Positions 1-10,500 of a stretch of 24,933 nt of DNA are shown piece after piece. Numbering within the stretch: position 1 is the stretch's first letter; every line of letters begins with the position of its first letter. Source of the DNA: a virus; the IMG/VR virus record IMGVR_UViG_3300021085_000202, positions 1 through 24,933 of that record; one strand, written 5' to 3'. Both the position numbers and the translations under genes were made by a program. The notes beneath the pieces are model-generated. The model was not told the origin of the DNA, made no database searches, and saw only the letters and a program-made list of their open reading frames with translations.

Positions 1-1512
1 CGCAACCATTTTTTCCTCAAACATCATTCTTTTCAAATCTATATCGGTCATATCGGAAAAGAACTGGGTTGATACAAAGTAACCAAACATCACGAGGTTC
101 ATCATTAGATCGTCGTGATTTCCATTGGAAGCCTCATATGAGGTCCCTTTAGCTGTAAAGGTTGATACTTCTGATATAGTTTGTTCATCGTGAATATCTA
201 ATTTATTATTTTCCAACAAATCCTTTACCGCAGAACATCCAAGTCTTTTCACCTTCCTTGTCATCTCTATACCCAAAGCATTGGCTTTAATAGCCGACTC
301 TGTATGCAAGTTCTCATATTCTAGTTCATAGTATAAACCATTACAAACTACTTGACCTTGATCGTTAGCTTCGACAACCGTATATGCGTTATTGTAGAGA
401 ATCGAATACTTATAAATAATGTTTGGAAAGAGTATCGGAGAAATACTATTATTGCGATACACCGCAACCTGTTGAAAGGGTTGGACCGTTATATCGATTA
501 CGTTGAACGTACTGAAATCCTGACCTCTTCCGCGTGCTACATCTACGAGAGTGATGTATTGATGATCCTTGATAGGGTCCTTATATATTAATAGATCTCC
601 CTGTTCTAGGGATCTTTTGTAGGGTTTCGCCCTCAACTTAAGTAAGGTATCCCCTTTGACTAGGGTATTGCCAGTACCAAAAAAGGTATTTCCGAATTCC
701 TGATCGAATTGCATTTGTGATGTGTTGGAAATAGTTTCTTCTTTCCATTTGTCGTCTCTGCCGGGCACATCCCACCAATTAACTTCGAATGATTTGTACT
801 CGTTGACTTTTTGTTTTGCACCTGTCCAAATCCTCTCGAATACATTACCGATACCATTCGCGGTAGAAGTAATAATAACCTTGGTATTTCTACCGGAGGA
901 TACTACTGGGTAGGTTGAAGTGTAGAACTCTGCATCATTATCCACAAACGCGAACTCGTCTAGAAACAATAGATTTACGGACATACCTCGAATAGAGGAA
1001 CCAGAAGTTGCAGCTGCAATGATTCGTGAGTTGTTACTAAGTTCTATAGAACCCTTGTTGAGTGCCTTACATCCCGGCTGTAGAAAGAAGGGAAGATTCT
1101 CCAACATAAGTGTCACACGCGCAAGCATTTCTCTTGCGGTAGCACCTTTGTTCGCAAGAACTGCGATAGTTTTTTCGGGATGAAATAACGCATACCAGAG
1201 AAGGTATGCTACAGAACTTATAGATTTGCCCGACTGACGACACGCTAATACAATAGAGAATCGATTATCGTTAAAGTGATCGAACATATCTTCTTGATAA
1301 TCATAGAGATCAAAAGGTACTAGACCTTTATCAAGTGATATAATTTTAACATAGGTTCGAGCGAAGTACGATGGATCTTCCATGCACTTTTTATATTCTA
1401 GAAGCTTCTTCTGTGTCCACTCCTCTTGTACACCGTCACGTTTTACGTTAGGGTTTCCGAGATAGTGTGCAGCGGTACTAGATTTCGTTTGATCCAGAAC
1501 TGTCGATTGCAT
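1..1512 (-). CDS. 17: Terminase large subunit gp17 (3' end outside window)
   Basis: This is the ATPase-nuclease motor that cuts concatemeric phage DNA and pumps it into the prohead. The frame is open for 504 codons from the ATG at 1510-1512 to the window edge, so only a short C-terminal tail should be missing. Visible motifs are a Walker A loop CRQSGKS (residues 91-97), a Walker B strand LLFLDE (181-186) with its catalytic Glu, and a coupling motif TSTANG (215-220). The C-terminal RNase H-like nuclease shows its acidic residues in LVDVARG (D324), VVEAND (E381) and NHDD (D467/D468). This matches T4 gp17 and its cyanophage homologues. The start lies inside the end of gp16 in another frame, a 35-nt overlap typical of the 16/17 junction in T4-like phages. 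It is the last gene of the neck-terminase operon seen here. Confidence 0.97.
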   Translation of the reverse strand, partial: MQSTVLDQTKSSTAAHYLGNPNVKRDGVQEEWTQKKLLEYKKCMEDPSYFARTYVKIISLDKGLVPFDLYDYQEDMFDHFNDNRFSIVLACRQSGKSISSVAYLLWYALFHPEKTIAVLANKGATAREMLARVTLMLENLPFFLQPGCKALNKGSIELSNNSRIIAAATSGSSIRGMSVNLLFLDEFAFVDNDAEFYTSTYPVVSSGRNTKVIITSTANGIGNVFERIWTGAKQKVNEYKSFEVNWWDVPGRDDKWKEETISNTSQMQFDQEFGNTFFGTGNTLVKGDTLLKLRAKPYKRSLEQGDLLIYKDPIKDHQYITLVDVARGRGQDFSTFNVIDITVQPFQQVAVYRNNSISPILFPNIIYKYSILYNNAYTVVEANDQGQVVCNGLYYELEYENLHTESAIKANALGIEMTRKVKRLGCSAVKDLLENNKLDIHDEQTISEVSTFTAKGTSYEASNGNHDDLMMNLVMFGYFVSTQFFSDMTDIDLKRMMFEEKMVA

Positions 1513-1876
1513 CTTCTGCTTCAATCACCTTTTCTTCATTATCAAGGTTTCCCAACATTCTCTGTAAGTCTGTTGTCGAACCTATAAAAACATTATTATT
1601 TGTAGTTCCGTTTGGAAGCGCATTGGTGCTTTCTTCCGGTTTTTTGATGTCCTTATGTTTCTTATTTAGATCCATAAGTTTATCATTAACATCGGAAATA
1701 TTCTTAATCATTCCCGACAAAACCTCAAAGGCTCTAGGGTGTTCACTTTCCCTAGCGACCTGTATCATCAACTCAAGAGATTCTCGGCCCTTTTCGATTA
1801 AATCGTAATAAGTATCTCTAGAATGTTCATAATCATTTTCAATGTTATTTTCTTTATCAGATTTCATTTCCATCAT
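1478..1876 (-). CDS. 16: Terminase small subunit gp16
   Basis: The small terminase recognises phage DNA and regulates the gp17 motor. The 132-aa protein has an acidic N-terminus, then a helical core with YYDLIEKGRESLELM and the motif ESEHPRAFEVL (residues about 44-54) that recurs in marine T4-like gp16 proteins. A basic linker (about 72-80) and the short C-terminal motif NNVFIGSTTDLQ (about 93-104) follow, the latter also typical of the cyanophage proteins. The start overlaps the end of gp15 by 20 nt. Three in-frame ATGs lie close together (1874-1876, 1871-1873, 1864-1866) and none has a strong Shine-Dalgarno sequence, so the true start may be up to four codons inside. The position between gp15 and gp17 supports the call. 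Confidence 0.9.
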   Translation of the reverse strand: MMEMKSDKENNIENDYEHSRDTYYDLIEKGRESLELMIQVARESEHPRAFEVLSGMIKNISDVNDKLMDLNKKHKDIKKPEESTNALPNGTTNNNVFIGSTTDLQRMLGNLDNEEKVIEAEDAIDSSGSNEI

Positions 1877-2642
1877 TATCCAAGTATTTCACATTAAATC
1901 CATAGTCACTGTCAGGGCTTACACCAATAGGGTCTGGTGTAATATTTATAGTTTCTAGAGGTGGGTTATTCTGTAGATCGGTCAATATACTCAAGGGACT
2001 ATTAACCTCTCGTATTATTGATTGGTCCCTATCTGGTCCATAGAAGTTTATCTTCATCTGAAAATCTAATGTATAAATAATCGTCCTTCTCTGTTCCAAA
2101 CCACTTTCATAGTCATCGGAAAATGTCACTCCCTGTAAAACTACAGGTACATCTTCCTTAACGTTGGGGTAGTCTGCGAAAGGTTTTACCGTTAGATTGT
2201 ATTGTGGCGCGAAATAGGGTATGATTTGTTCAACTATCTGCAAAGCATCATCTTGTGACTTCGCATAGATATTTAATTGAAATTGTATATTATACGGAAC
2301 TCCAGTATAAACCTTTCTGTCTTTTGTATTATCTGTAGATAGAGATTCTCTGTAGGCGTTAACTTTAGGTAATTGTCTTATAGGATCGTATGCAAGATCA
2401 ACAATCTCGAAAGACATTCGAGGCAACTTCATTGCAACTCTACGTTCAGCTTCTTCACCGTTATCCATTGACGACAGTCTTTCTAGAAAGTTTCTCTTCG
2501 GGGCATAAGAGAGAGGAACCTTAACCTGAGATATAACCTCATTAGAACTATTGGTTCGTATTACATGTATATTGTTAAACAATGATCCAAATATTGATAC
2601 CGTAGTTCTTACACGCTTATTATAAAAATGAGTTCCGAACAT
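1857..2642 (-). CDS. 15: Tail sheath stabiliser and completion protein gp15
   Basis: gp15 caps the finished tail tube and sheath and forms the surface that joins the head-neck assembly. The 261-aa product is close to the T4 size (about 270 aa). The N-terminus FGTHFYNKRVRTTVSIFGSL followed by LFNNIHVIR is a hallmark of marine T4-like gp15, and the downstream VPLSYAPKRNFLERL segment (about residues 42-56) is also family-typical. The remainder is mixed alpha/beta with no membrane segment. Its ATG shares one base with the TAA stop of gp14 (TAATG), which suggests translational coupling. It is in the canonical 13-14-15-16-17 order. Confidence 0.94.
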   Translation of the reverse strand: MFGTHFYNKRVRTTVSIFGSLFNNIHVIRTNSSNEVISQVKVPLSYAPKRNFLERLSSMDNGEEAERRVAMKLPRMSFEIVDLAYDPIRQLPKVNAYRESLSTDNTKDRKVYTGVPYNIQFQLNIYAKSQDDALQIVEQIIPYFAPQYNLTVKPFADYPNVKEDVPVVLQGVTFSDDYESGLEQRRTIIYTLDFQMKINFYGPDRDQSIIREVNSPLSILTDLQNNPPLETINITPDPIGVSPDSDYGFNVKYLDNDGNEI

Positions 2643-3760
2643 TATAATGGATCTCCGAATGGGTTTGACTCACTAAAGTCTAAAAAGTCTGAAGCAAAAT
2701 CATCAAAGACTTCATTCTGAGACTCGGTATGGATGTCTTGAATTTCTGTTATAGAAGATGGTATCCAGTTAGCCGTGTCACTAGTGATAAGATTGTTGGT
2801 TGTCCATAAATGGAACTTACCGTCTGTAGCTCCACTATGCGATATGGAAAGAGTTTTAGTGTCACTATTCCAAGTAGTAACTTCCCCCTTCATTGTATAT
2901 TCACCATTATCCTGTGTTAAAGTTTGGCCGTCAGTGAATATTCCGCCCGAAGATGGTGGGGAGACTGTGACAGTGGGTGCTGTCGTATAGAGAGAACCTT
3001 GATTTGTAATAATACCGCCAGTTACTAATCCATTATCTATTTCTAAAGTGACTTCTGCTGTAACCCCAGCAGAGTCTAAAGGTGAAGAGAATGTAACTGT
3101 TGGTACTGAAGTGTATGCTTTACCTGAATTTATAATGTTCAGATCAGTGACCATTCCATTACTATCAATAACTGAGGTGAGAGATGCGGTAGATACCGAG
3201 GTCTCTTCCATAACTAATTCATATTTGAATGCGGATTCCTGTTCAACAATATCGACTCCCTCGATTCCGGTATCGAAGTCCTCGTCGTTATATTCAAACA
3301 ACTCACATTGCAATCGGAAAGTAGGTAATTGACTTAACTGATAGAATGGTGATTCTGTTTCTACCTTCATAATTTGGAAGATAGATTCTGACATAGGAAG
3401 GAATATTAAGTCGCCTTCTCTAGGTCTAAATTTCTGTGATTCGAGATAGTCTCCAATTAAAGATTGCCATCTCTTACGTGCAACAACAAAAGTTGCTTGA
3501 TCTCTTAACTCAATACCAAATTTGGTGAATAAATCACCCTCTCCATCAAAACCGTCTTGGTTTTCAATGTACATTTCGACTTTGTATGAATCAGAAAAAC
3601 GTGAAGGAACATCATCAATAAAGACTGGATCTCTATTGATAATTTCCCTTGGGAGATAGTACACGTCTTGTCCATAAAACTGGATAGACTCAATGATCAA
3701 ATCCTCATAGAGGTTCTGTTCACTACGTACCTTTTGACTTATATAACGATTAGTGGCCAT
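2642..3760 (-). CDS. 14: Neck protein gp14 with a large beta-rich insertion
   Basis: gp14 forms the head-completion/neck ring with gp13 and docks the tail. The N-terminal part (residues 1 to about 185; NLYEDLIIESIQFYG and VYYLPREIINRD near 16-45) and the C-terminal tail (about 338-372, FLDFSESNPFGDPL) are typical of marine T4-like gp14. At 372 aa it is clearly longer than T4 gp14 (256 aa). The extra length is a segment at about 186-335 with two copies of a beta repeat, each ending in G-x-x-Y-T-x-x-P-T-V-T (NSGKAYTSVPTVT near 211-223 and NQGSLYTTAPTVT near 253-265), followed by a third beta-rich stretch. Such repeats are found in phage surface domains, so the insert may decorate the neck. I cannot tell from here how widespread the insert is among relatives. 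It lies 1 nt after gp13. Confidence 0.92.
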   Translation of the reverse strand: MATNRYISQKVRSEQNLYEDLIIESIQFYGQDVYYLPREIINRDPVFIDDVPSRFSDSYKVEMYIENQDGFDGEGDLFTKFGIELRDQATFVVARKRWQSLIGDYLESQKFRPREGDLIFLPMSESIFQIMKVETESPFYQLSQLPTFRLQCELFEYNDEDFDTGIEGVDIVEQESAFKYELVMEETSVSTASLTSVIDSNGMVTDLNIINSGKAYTSVPTVTFSSPLDSAGVTAEVTLEIDNGLVTGGIITNQGSLYTTAPTVTVSPPSSGGIFTDGQTLTQDNGEYTMKGEVTTWNSDTKTLSISHSGATDGKFHLWTTNNLITSDTANWIPSSITEIQDIHTESQNEVFDDFASDFLDFSESNPFGDPL

Positions 3761-3761
3761 A

Positions 3762-4514
3762 TTAACCTACAAAGAAGATTGGGCCTTCATCTTCCTCTTC
3801 TCGGAACTTCTCCATAATCTTTTCTATATCTTGGAGAGCGTCTTCATATATCTGACGAGCATTAACAGTAACACCGCCAGGCAGTGTCATACCATCAAAC
3901 TTTATAAGGTTAGTACCCCATTGTCTTTTGACAAGAGCTGTAGAATATGATTTAATAAATTTATGATTCCACAATGAATTGTATTCATAATCGGAGTTGG
4001 GAGTTCTCATCCCATAAACTTCGAAAACAACATATTGTCCAACTGGAATCTTGGATTTACTTAAGAAAAAGTTTACTCTATTGTTCTGTCTATCGAATGT
4101 TATCTCTGGCAACCCAGAAAGTTTCATATCTAACAATGATAGATGTTGTTGCATTTGTTCGTAATATGCCATATCACCGGCATAATTATTTAAATCTGTG
4201 ATATCATTTAACATCATTTGGTACTTAATATCAAAGAAGTTTGTTTGTCCTTGTACAGTATTAACGGGCAACATCCTGACAACAGACATGACATCCACAC
4301 CAAAATCGATGTATCCGTTATCAATATCATCCTGTGTTAGTTGATGTGACAAATATTGTCTTTTTGATCCGTCTGGATGATGTTCACGAAACCACTGTAG
4401 GGCTTCGTCAATTCTATCGTCCAATTGGTCGTCATCAATATTTACTTCTACTACTGGATGTCCTAAAGACCTCAAGCAGTAATCCATCAATTCGTCTTTA
4501 CTGTTCGGTATCAT
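3762..4514 (-). CDS. 13: Neck protein gp13
   Basis: gp13 acts with gp14 to complete the head portal vertex and let the tail attach. The 250-aa protein starts with the family signature MIPNSKDELMDYCLRSLGHP, then VVEVNIDDDQLDDRIDEALQ (about residues 21-40), which is nearly invariant in marine T4-like phages. There is no signal peptide or membrane segment. It is the first gene of the neck-terminase operon, preceded by a strong late promoter at 4566-4575, a leader stem-loop at 4540-4560 and a modest AGG ribosome-binding site 4-5 nt before the ATG. Its strict synteny with gp14-gp17 makes the assignment firm. Confidence 0.95.
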   Translation of the reverse strand: MIPNSKDELMDYCLRSLGHPVVEVNIDDDQLDDRIDEALQWFREHHPDGSKRQYLSHQLTQDDIDNGYIDFGVDVMSVVRMLPVNTVQGQTNFFDIKYQMMLNDITDLNNYAGDMAYYEQMQQHLSLLDMKLSGLPEITFDRQNNRVNFFLSKSKIPVGQYVVFEVYGMRTPNSDYEYNSLWNHKFIKSYSTALVKRQWGTNLIKFDGMTLPGGVTVNARQIYEDALQDIEKIMEKFREEEDEGPIFFVG

Positions 4515-4539
4515 ATAACCTATTCCTATTTTATAACTA

Positions 4540-4560
4540 GGGTGCCACGTTGTGACACCC
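4540..4560 (-). promoter_or_regulatory. Leader stem-loop starting at the predicted +1 of the gp13 late transcript
   Basis: On the minus strand there is a 9-bp stem, GGGTGTCAC pairing with GTGGCACCC around an AAC loop. One pair is G-U in the minus-strand RNA but C-A in the opposite strand, so the fold favours the coding direction. If the T4 late spacing applies (last base of TATAAATA at -6), +1 falls on 4560, the first base of the stem. A 5'-terminal hairpin that protects late mRNA is the best reading. A terminator for the upstream giant fiber gene is the alternative, but no T-run follows. Confidence 0.55.
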
Positions 4561-4565
4561 TGTTA

Positions 4566-4575
4566 TATTTATACA
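4566..4575 (-). promoter_or_regulatory. T4-type late promoter for gp13-gp17
   Basis: The minus strand carries TGTATAAATA, an exact match to the T4 late -10 octamer TATAAATA read by the gp55 sigma factor, with a TG before it. It sits just after the stop of the 3307-aa gene and 52 nt before the gp13 start. The same 10-mer precedes two other transcription units here (19653-19662 and 22676-22685). Confidence 0.85.
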
Positions 4576-4580
4576 ATTTA

Positions 4581-7500
4581 TTAGTTAACGATGTTACCGT
4601 TAATGTCATAAATGTCGATACGGAAGTGTGAACTCTGTTGACCGTCTAACTTTTCAGAGTTGTCTACTGTAAGACTAACTGCATCGCCAGGTTGTAAAGC
4701 GCTATCCGCCTTAGCACCTTGAGCAGCAGTTGCGACATCGGCAGTATTTGCCTTAGTTGCAAGACTATTAGTTATAGTAGATGCAAAGTTCGCGTCGTCA
4801 CCAAGAGCAGCAGCTAGTTCGTTCAACGTATCCAATGCCGCAGGGGCAGCGTCTACAGTTGCCGCAACAACACCATCAACATACCCTTTGTTAGCAGCTT
4901 GTCCAACGTCTGTCGGAGTATCAACTCTAACATCCGAACCACTTAGTATGACAATACCGTCTTGGAAGTCGAATGTTCCGCCAGGGCCAGTAATGGATAT
5001 TGAACCACCAGATGCAACCTGAAGTTGATCTGTTGCCAAACGACCACTTAGTAGCTCAGTCCACTCATAGTCTGTACCGTTCCACTTGACGAATTCGCCA
5101 GTGTTAGCAGTAGACTTGTTTAAGTGTGCATCGACCTCTGCCTTAGTAGCAGTACCGAAACCACTACCAATGATTGTTGACGAACCGAAGTTTACTATAG
5201 AACCTTCGAAATCGACAGTTCCTGTTTGAACTTTTAGGTCATTCGATTCAATTGTGTCAATGAATCCACGGTTAGCGTAAACATCATTAACATCCTTGAT
5301 GTTGTTCTGACCCATCTCAATGCCTACTGACAATGCGATATTGGAGTCAGAGTCTACACTGATACCAGCAGTACGTCCGTCCGTTGCAGCAACAACATTA
5401 TCAACATAAACCTTAGATGCGATTGTAGATGCATCAACACTAGGAGTGTTTATGGCAACAGTTGGTCCATCTGATTTCCATACACCTTTATGTTCAGCAA
5501 CTAATATTTCATGGTTGTCTGAAACGTCAATATAAGTGTATGATTTATTACCAGAAGACACTCCCTGTTCTAAATCCCAACTATTAGTTGCAACGGTTTT
5601 ATCTGAGGACGCCATATCAAAGATATAGGCCTTTTTGTTGTTGTAGTCACCCACATTAGAGCCAGGAATAATTACCGCGTCTCCATTTGTCGCAGTCACT
5701 GTCTGAGTAGGGCTTGCACCCCATCTCATGACGCTACTCGGTCTAGGTATAGTCGCAACTAAATTGTCAGTTCCAACTTCATAAACCAAAGCTGGATTGT
5801 CCCCATAAGAATCGGGATAATCATGACCAGCATTAGAATTACTATCAACAATTACAATATACTTACTACCCACGGAAACTGTTTTACTACTAACATCACC
5901 TTGAGTGCCTGGGTTCGGGCCTTTTAACCAGTGTCCAAATGTTGAATAAGGAATTACGTGTGTCGCACCAGTGTCGAAATTGTAACCTCGGATATTAGGA
6001 TCTGATTGCATTCTTCCTGCTACATAAACCCAACCAGATGCAGAATGAACATCACAACTGATGTACTGTGGATTAACAACTGGCAACCAAGGTAGACTAA
6101 TCTCTTCTTGAGTTACCCAATTAGTCGCACCAAATTCACCACGCGAACCATAATTAGATTGATTGGTAACAATTAGTTTATCGTTACCGACAGATCTTAT
6201 AAATGCATACACACCATTCTGATTACCCCCTGCGGTAATCGTATTATAATCAACAGTGAATAACTTGGAATGACTTCTATGACCACCTATCGCAGTATCG
6301 AGATCGTCTATAGAGTATACTTTATATCCAGCTCCATTTGAAGAGTAACTATATGCTATGAATACGTGAGTATCCGTGATCTCAGCACTTACAAGTTTCT
6401 CTCCTATTGATAAGGCACCGTACAAATCGTTATTAGATTGTCGTACTATGCTGCCCATATCATATTCACGAATCTCTACACCACTCGCATTATATACTCT
6501 AACAGTGTAAGAGATGTCTGTATTTGATGGGATACCTGAACCAACCCAATTGTTAAAGACCGCAACCACATTTCCATTAGGACTAGTTCTAACATCGACA
6601 GCATCTCTAATGTCATCTATGTCGTCTCTCTTGTAAAAACTTTGCGTTTGTTTCCCAGAATCTGGTTGATAATCAGTAGCTGACCAGTCAACAGTATATG
6701 TTGTTGTTGATCCATCAGCAAGTGACCAGAAGTCTTCTGGTTGTACCGCAGTGTCTGCCTTAGCACCCTGTGCAGTAGTTGCCTTACCATCAAGAGCAGT
6801 AGTAGTTGCAGCATCATCTGCCTTAGAGGCAAGACTAGTGGTAACTGTTGATGCAAAGTTTGCATCGTCACCTAATGCAGCAGCCAACTCGTTAAGAGTG
6901 TCCAATGCGGCAGGAGCAGCATCTACGGTTGCAGCAACAACTTGATCAGCATATGCTTTAGCGTCTACTTCTGCTTGATCTGCTTTACTAGTTGCATCAG
7001 CACTTGCAGTAGAGATAGCAGATGTTATTGCAGTTTCCCTAGCAGATGTTTCGGCAGCAATTGCAATTTCCCTAGCAGATGTCTCCACAGAAACTAATGA
7101 TTCTAGATCCGACTGTAATGAGAAACCACCGGCAAGACTAGATACATCCCATCTATTAATACCTTTTGGAGAAGATGATCCACTACCATCATATTCGGTA
7201 ATATACAATGTCTCGTCATCCGCAGTGATACCACCGAAGTACCCATAAAACGACTGTGCTGTCGATATAGTCACTGGAGTGGCATTAAGGTCACTCAGAT
7301 CATAAACTTTCAAAACTCCTTCGTCTGTTCCCAAGGCACCATATTGATCTGATTTTATCGATCCGATATATAAATGACTAGAAGTCGCATGAAGTGCATT
7401 CGAAGGATTTCCACCCAAGTCAATTGCAGTCCTAACATTAGAACCAAATTCGTAAACGTTAGCAATTGTATTAGGTGACCAACTAATAAATTTACCACCT

Positions 7501-10500
7501 CCGATTACTCCATAGTATGAATTCCCACTATTAGTAATAGTAGATTGGAGAGTCAATGTCGCCACATCATACTCATACCAAGTCGAGGTCGCTTGTTCGA
7601 ATACGTACATCCGACCTTCACCAGCTACCACGCGTTTCCCCCAAGATACACCAGTCGGACTTACAAAGACAGTGGGTGATGCAGATAAAGAATTTTCATC
7701 CCAAAGTAGAAGTTGTGACCCTGAAACGTTAGTCTTACTTGTTGCAATAAACTTTCCGTCAGTATTTGCTCTTACTTTCAACTTATCGTCCGTAGATCCC
7801 AGATATTGATGTTTCATGGATATGTTATTTCTATCAGTGACATCGAAGAACTGTATACCGCCTGTATTTGAACTACTGACCGAAGTCGACCATGAACACG
7901 CTAGAGTCTTAGTATTCTCTGACCATACCATATTTTCGCCGAAGCTAGGTCCATATTGAGTGTTGATAAGAGAACTTTCATTTTGCATCTCAATGACTGA
8001 TGGAACAGATTCTGTGTTATTTTTATCATACACAAAAACTTGTCCATGTTGATCAGACCCATAGTTATCTGCAGCAACGATCACATAGTCGTTAGTGATA
8101 ATCATATTAGATCCGAAACGATCACTATGTGATGAACCTGAACTAATAGGAGATATCTTAGTCAATGGAACCGCTTCCGGAGTTACGTCAGAAACATTGC
8201 CATTCAAGAAATCTTCGATAGCAGTAACAGTAGTAACGTCTGCCTTAGTTGCAAGAGCAGTAGTAGTTGCAGCACCATCTGCCTTAGTAGCAAGAGCAGC
8301 AGTAGTTGCAGCATCATCTGCCTTAGAGGCAAGACTGGTGGTAACTGTTGATGCGAAGTTCGCATCATCACCAAGAGCAGCTGCTAGTTCATTCAACGTA
8401 TCCAATGCGGCAGGAGCAGCATCTACAACATTAGCGACTTCAGCAGTAATTGCAGTATTCATCTCAGCGGTTGTTGAGTAGTCACTCAAGTCGGTAGAAG
8501 GAATTGCAGCAATAGCGGCAGTTCTAGCAGCAGTCTCAGCAGCGATAGCAGAAGCGTTAGCGGATATACTATCAGTAAGACTAGTATCAGTTCCAGACAA
8601 TGCAGATATTTCCGAACGTAACTCATTGATAGCGGGAGTTATCTCAGTAGCCACAGTCTCTAATGCCGCAGCAGGAGAGGTCATAGTATAACCAATCGAA
8701 GCTGACATTCCGAACCTAGATTCGTTGATAGTAGAGAAAGGTTGATTGAGAACTTTTTGGGGTGTAGACAAGTCATTAACATCATAGATGTGTAACTGAC
8801 CATTGACATTGCCATCATTAAACTCATGATACCCTAATAAAATTATATTCCCTTTAGCACTGACCGACTTTGCATGAACATTAAACCCATCACTAGAAGA
8901 ACCATATCGCGCAACATAAGTTGGTTGAGATGAAATACTTGATAGGGGCCAAACATACATTCCATTATTATCTGAACCACTTAGACCAGCACCAATAGAA
9001 ATAATGTGACTATCAGTCATTTCTATATATTGAATCCAGTTATCATTTGTTTCAATATTAGGTTTCTGTATAGTGCCAATCAGTTGGTTATTGGAAGAAT
9101 TGAATATGTGTATGACTTCTGGTGTACCACTTGCACCAGAATAAGCAACTGCGGCCCAATGGGTCGAATTTGCCGCAACAGACGAACCAAAACTATTTCC
9201 ATGAGTGTTTGATTGTGTAGCTATTTCAGTGGGTGATGCATTTAAGTCATCAATATTATAGATGTATACTCTACCCTGATTTTGTGTAGAACCATCATAA
9301 CTAACAAAACCTACATAAAGTTTTCTACCAACAGAAACTATAGAACTATTGTTTTCCCCAAACCACTGATTTCCTCCTAAAGCATTAAAATTTCTACTAG
9401 GAGATAATTTTGTAGGACTAGAAAAATTCAGATTTTGATTATCGTTCGAATAATTAACAGTATATGCGTATATAGCACCTTCAACCTTATCACCACTTGC
9501 TGCATTACTGTCTTCGTTCTTTGCAGCTACGAACAATCTATCTCCGGATTCTGACCAAACTACAGTTTTACCAAAGTTTTCATTCAGAGAAGAGTTTGGT
9601 GAAGAGGGAAGTAGATTTTGCAATAATGAGCCATCTGGGTTAAATATACTAACACGACCACCACCAGTATAATTATGATCTCCTATCGCAACAAAACCAT
9701 ACTGGTTAATTGTTGTACTATAAGGTTTATCATTACTTCCCTGCGCCATCCATTCTCTAGGGTCAGCACTTTCTATTGTCAATACTGGAGATGAAGTGTC
9801 TGCTGCATTGTATAGATAAGTTTGTCCAGCTCTTTGAGTTCCATCAGAATGTTCCGCATAAGGAGCACTGATTAATATGCTAGTTCCAACGACATCTTGA
9901 CCTTTAATAAGAGATTCTAAGGTATCAAGATCTGTCTGATCTGACTTAGTAGCAAGAGCAGCAGTAGTTGCAGCATCATCTGCCTTAGTTGCGATAGACG
10001 AAGTTACTGTTGAAGCAAAGTTCGCATCGTCACCTAATGCAGCAGCCAACTCGTTAAGAGTGTCTAATGCGGCAGGAGCAGCGTCTACTGTAGAAGCAAC
10101 AACTTGATCAGCATATGTCTGTGCTTCTGTTTTAGCAGTAGCAATTGCAGAAGTCATCTCGGTAGAAGTTGAGTAAGGAGTCAAATCTGTAGAAGGAATT
10201 GCAGAAATAGCAGTATTCATTTCCGAAGTAGTTGAGTAACCAGAAAGATCAACACCAGCAACACCCGAATCAACATATGCTTTAGTAGCAAACAATGAAT
10301 CGTCTACAACAAAACTTGTAGTTGTAGTACCAGTTTGTGCGACACTAGAGAAGAATCTCTTTTGACTATAGGTTATTAGGGTATCACCTACGATTATAAC
10401 TTCTACATTTCCATTCTCAAAACAAGCAAATGTACCCGATTGTTGTCCATCGGATATGTTATATGCCTTTATTGTTTTACTCTGGACACTATTATCAGCA

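Noticed and set aside
411-418. TATAAATA on the plus strand inside gp17, and similar at 2070-2079 (TGTATAAATA, inside gp15) and 10503-10510
   Set aside because: These are antisense and within coding sequence, with no plus-strand gene downstream. They are expected chance matches in AT-rich DNA, though antisense transcripts cannot be excluded.
4540-4560. Hairpin as a terminator of the giant fiber gene
   Set aside because: It lies downstream of the next late promoter rather than before it, has no T-run, and begins at the predicted +1; a leader hairpin fits better, although dual use is possible.
8095-8481. Plus-strand open frame opposite the spacer region of the giant fiber; similar ones at 6751-6945, 12220-12444 and 14059-14379
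   Set aside because: These are shadows of alanine/threonine-rich repeats (GCA codons give open antisense frames). They lack ribosome-binding sites and repeat wherever the spacer repeats.
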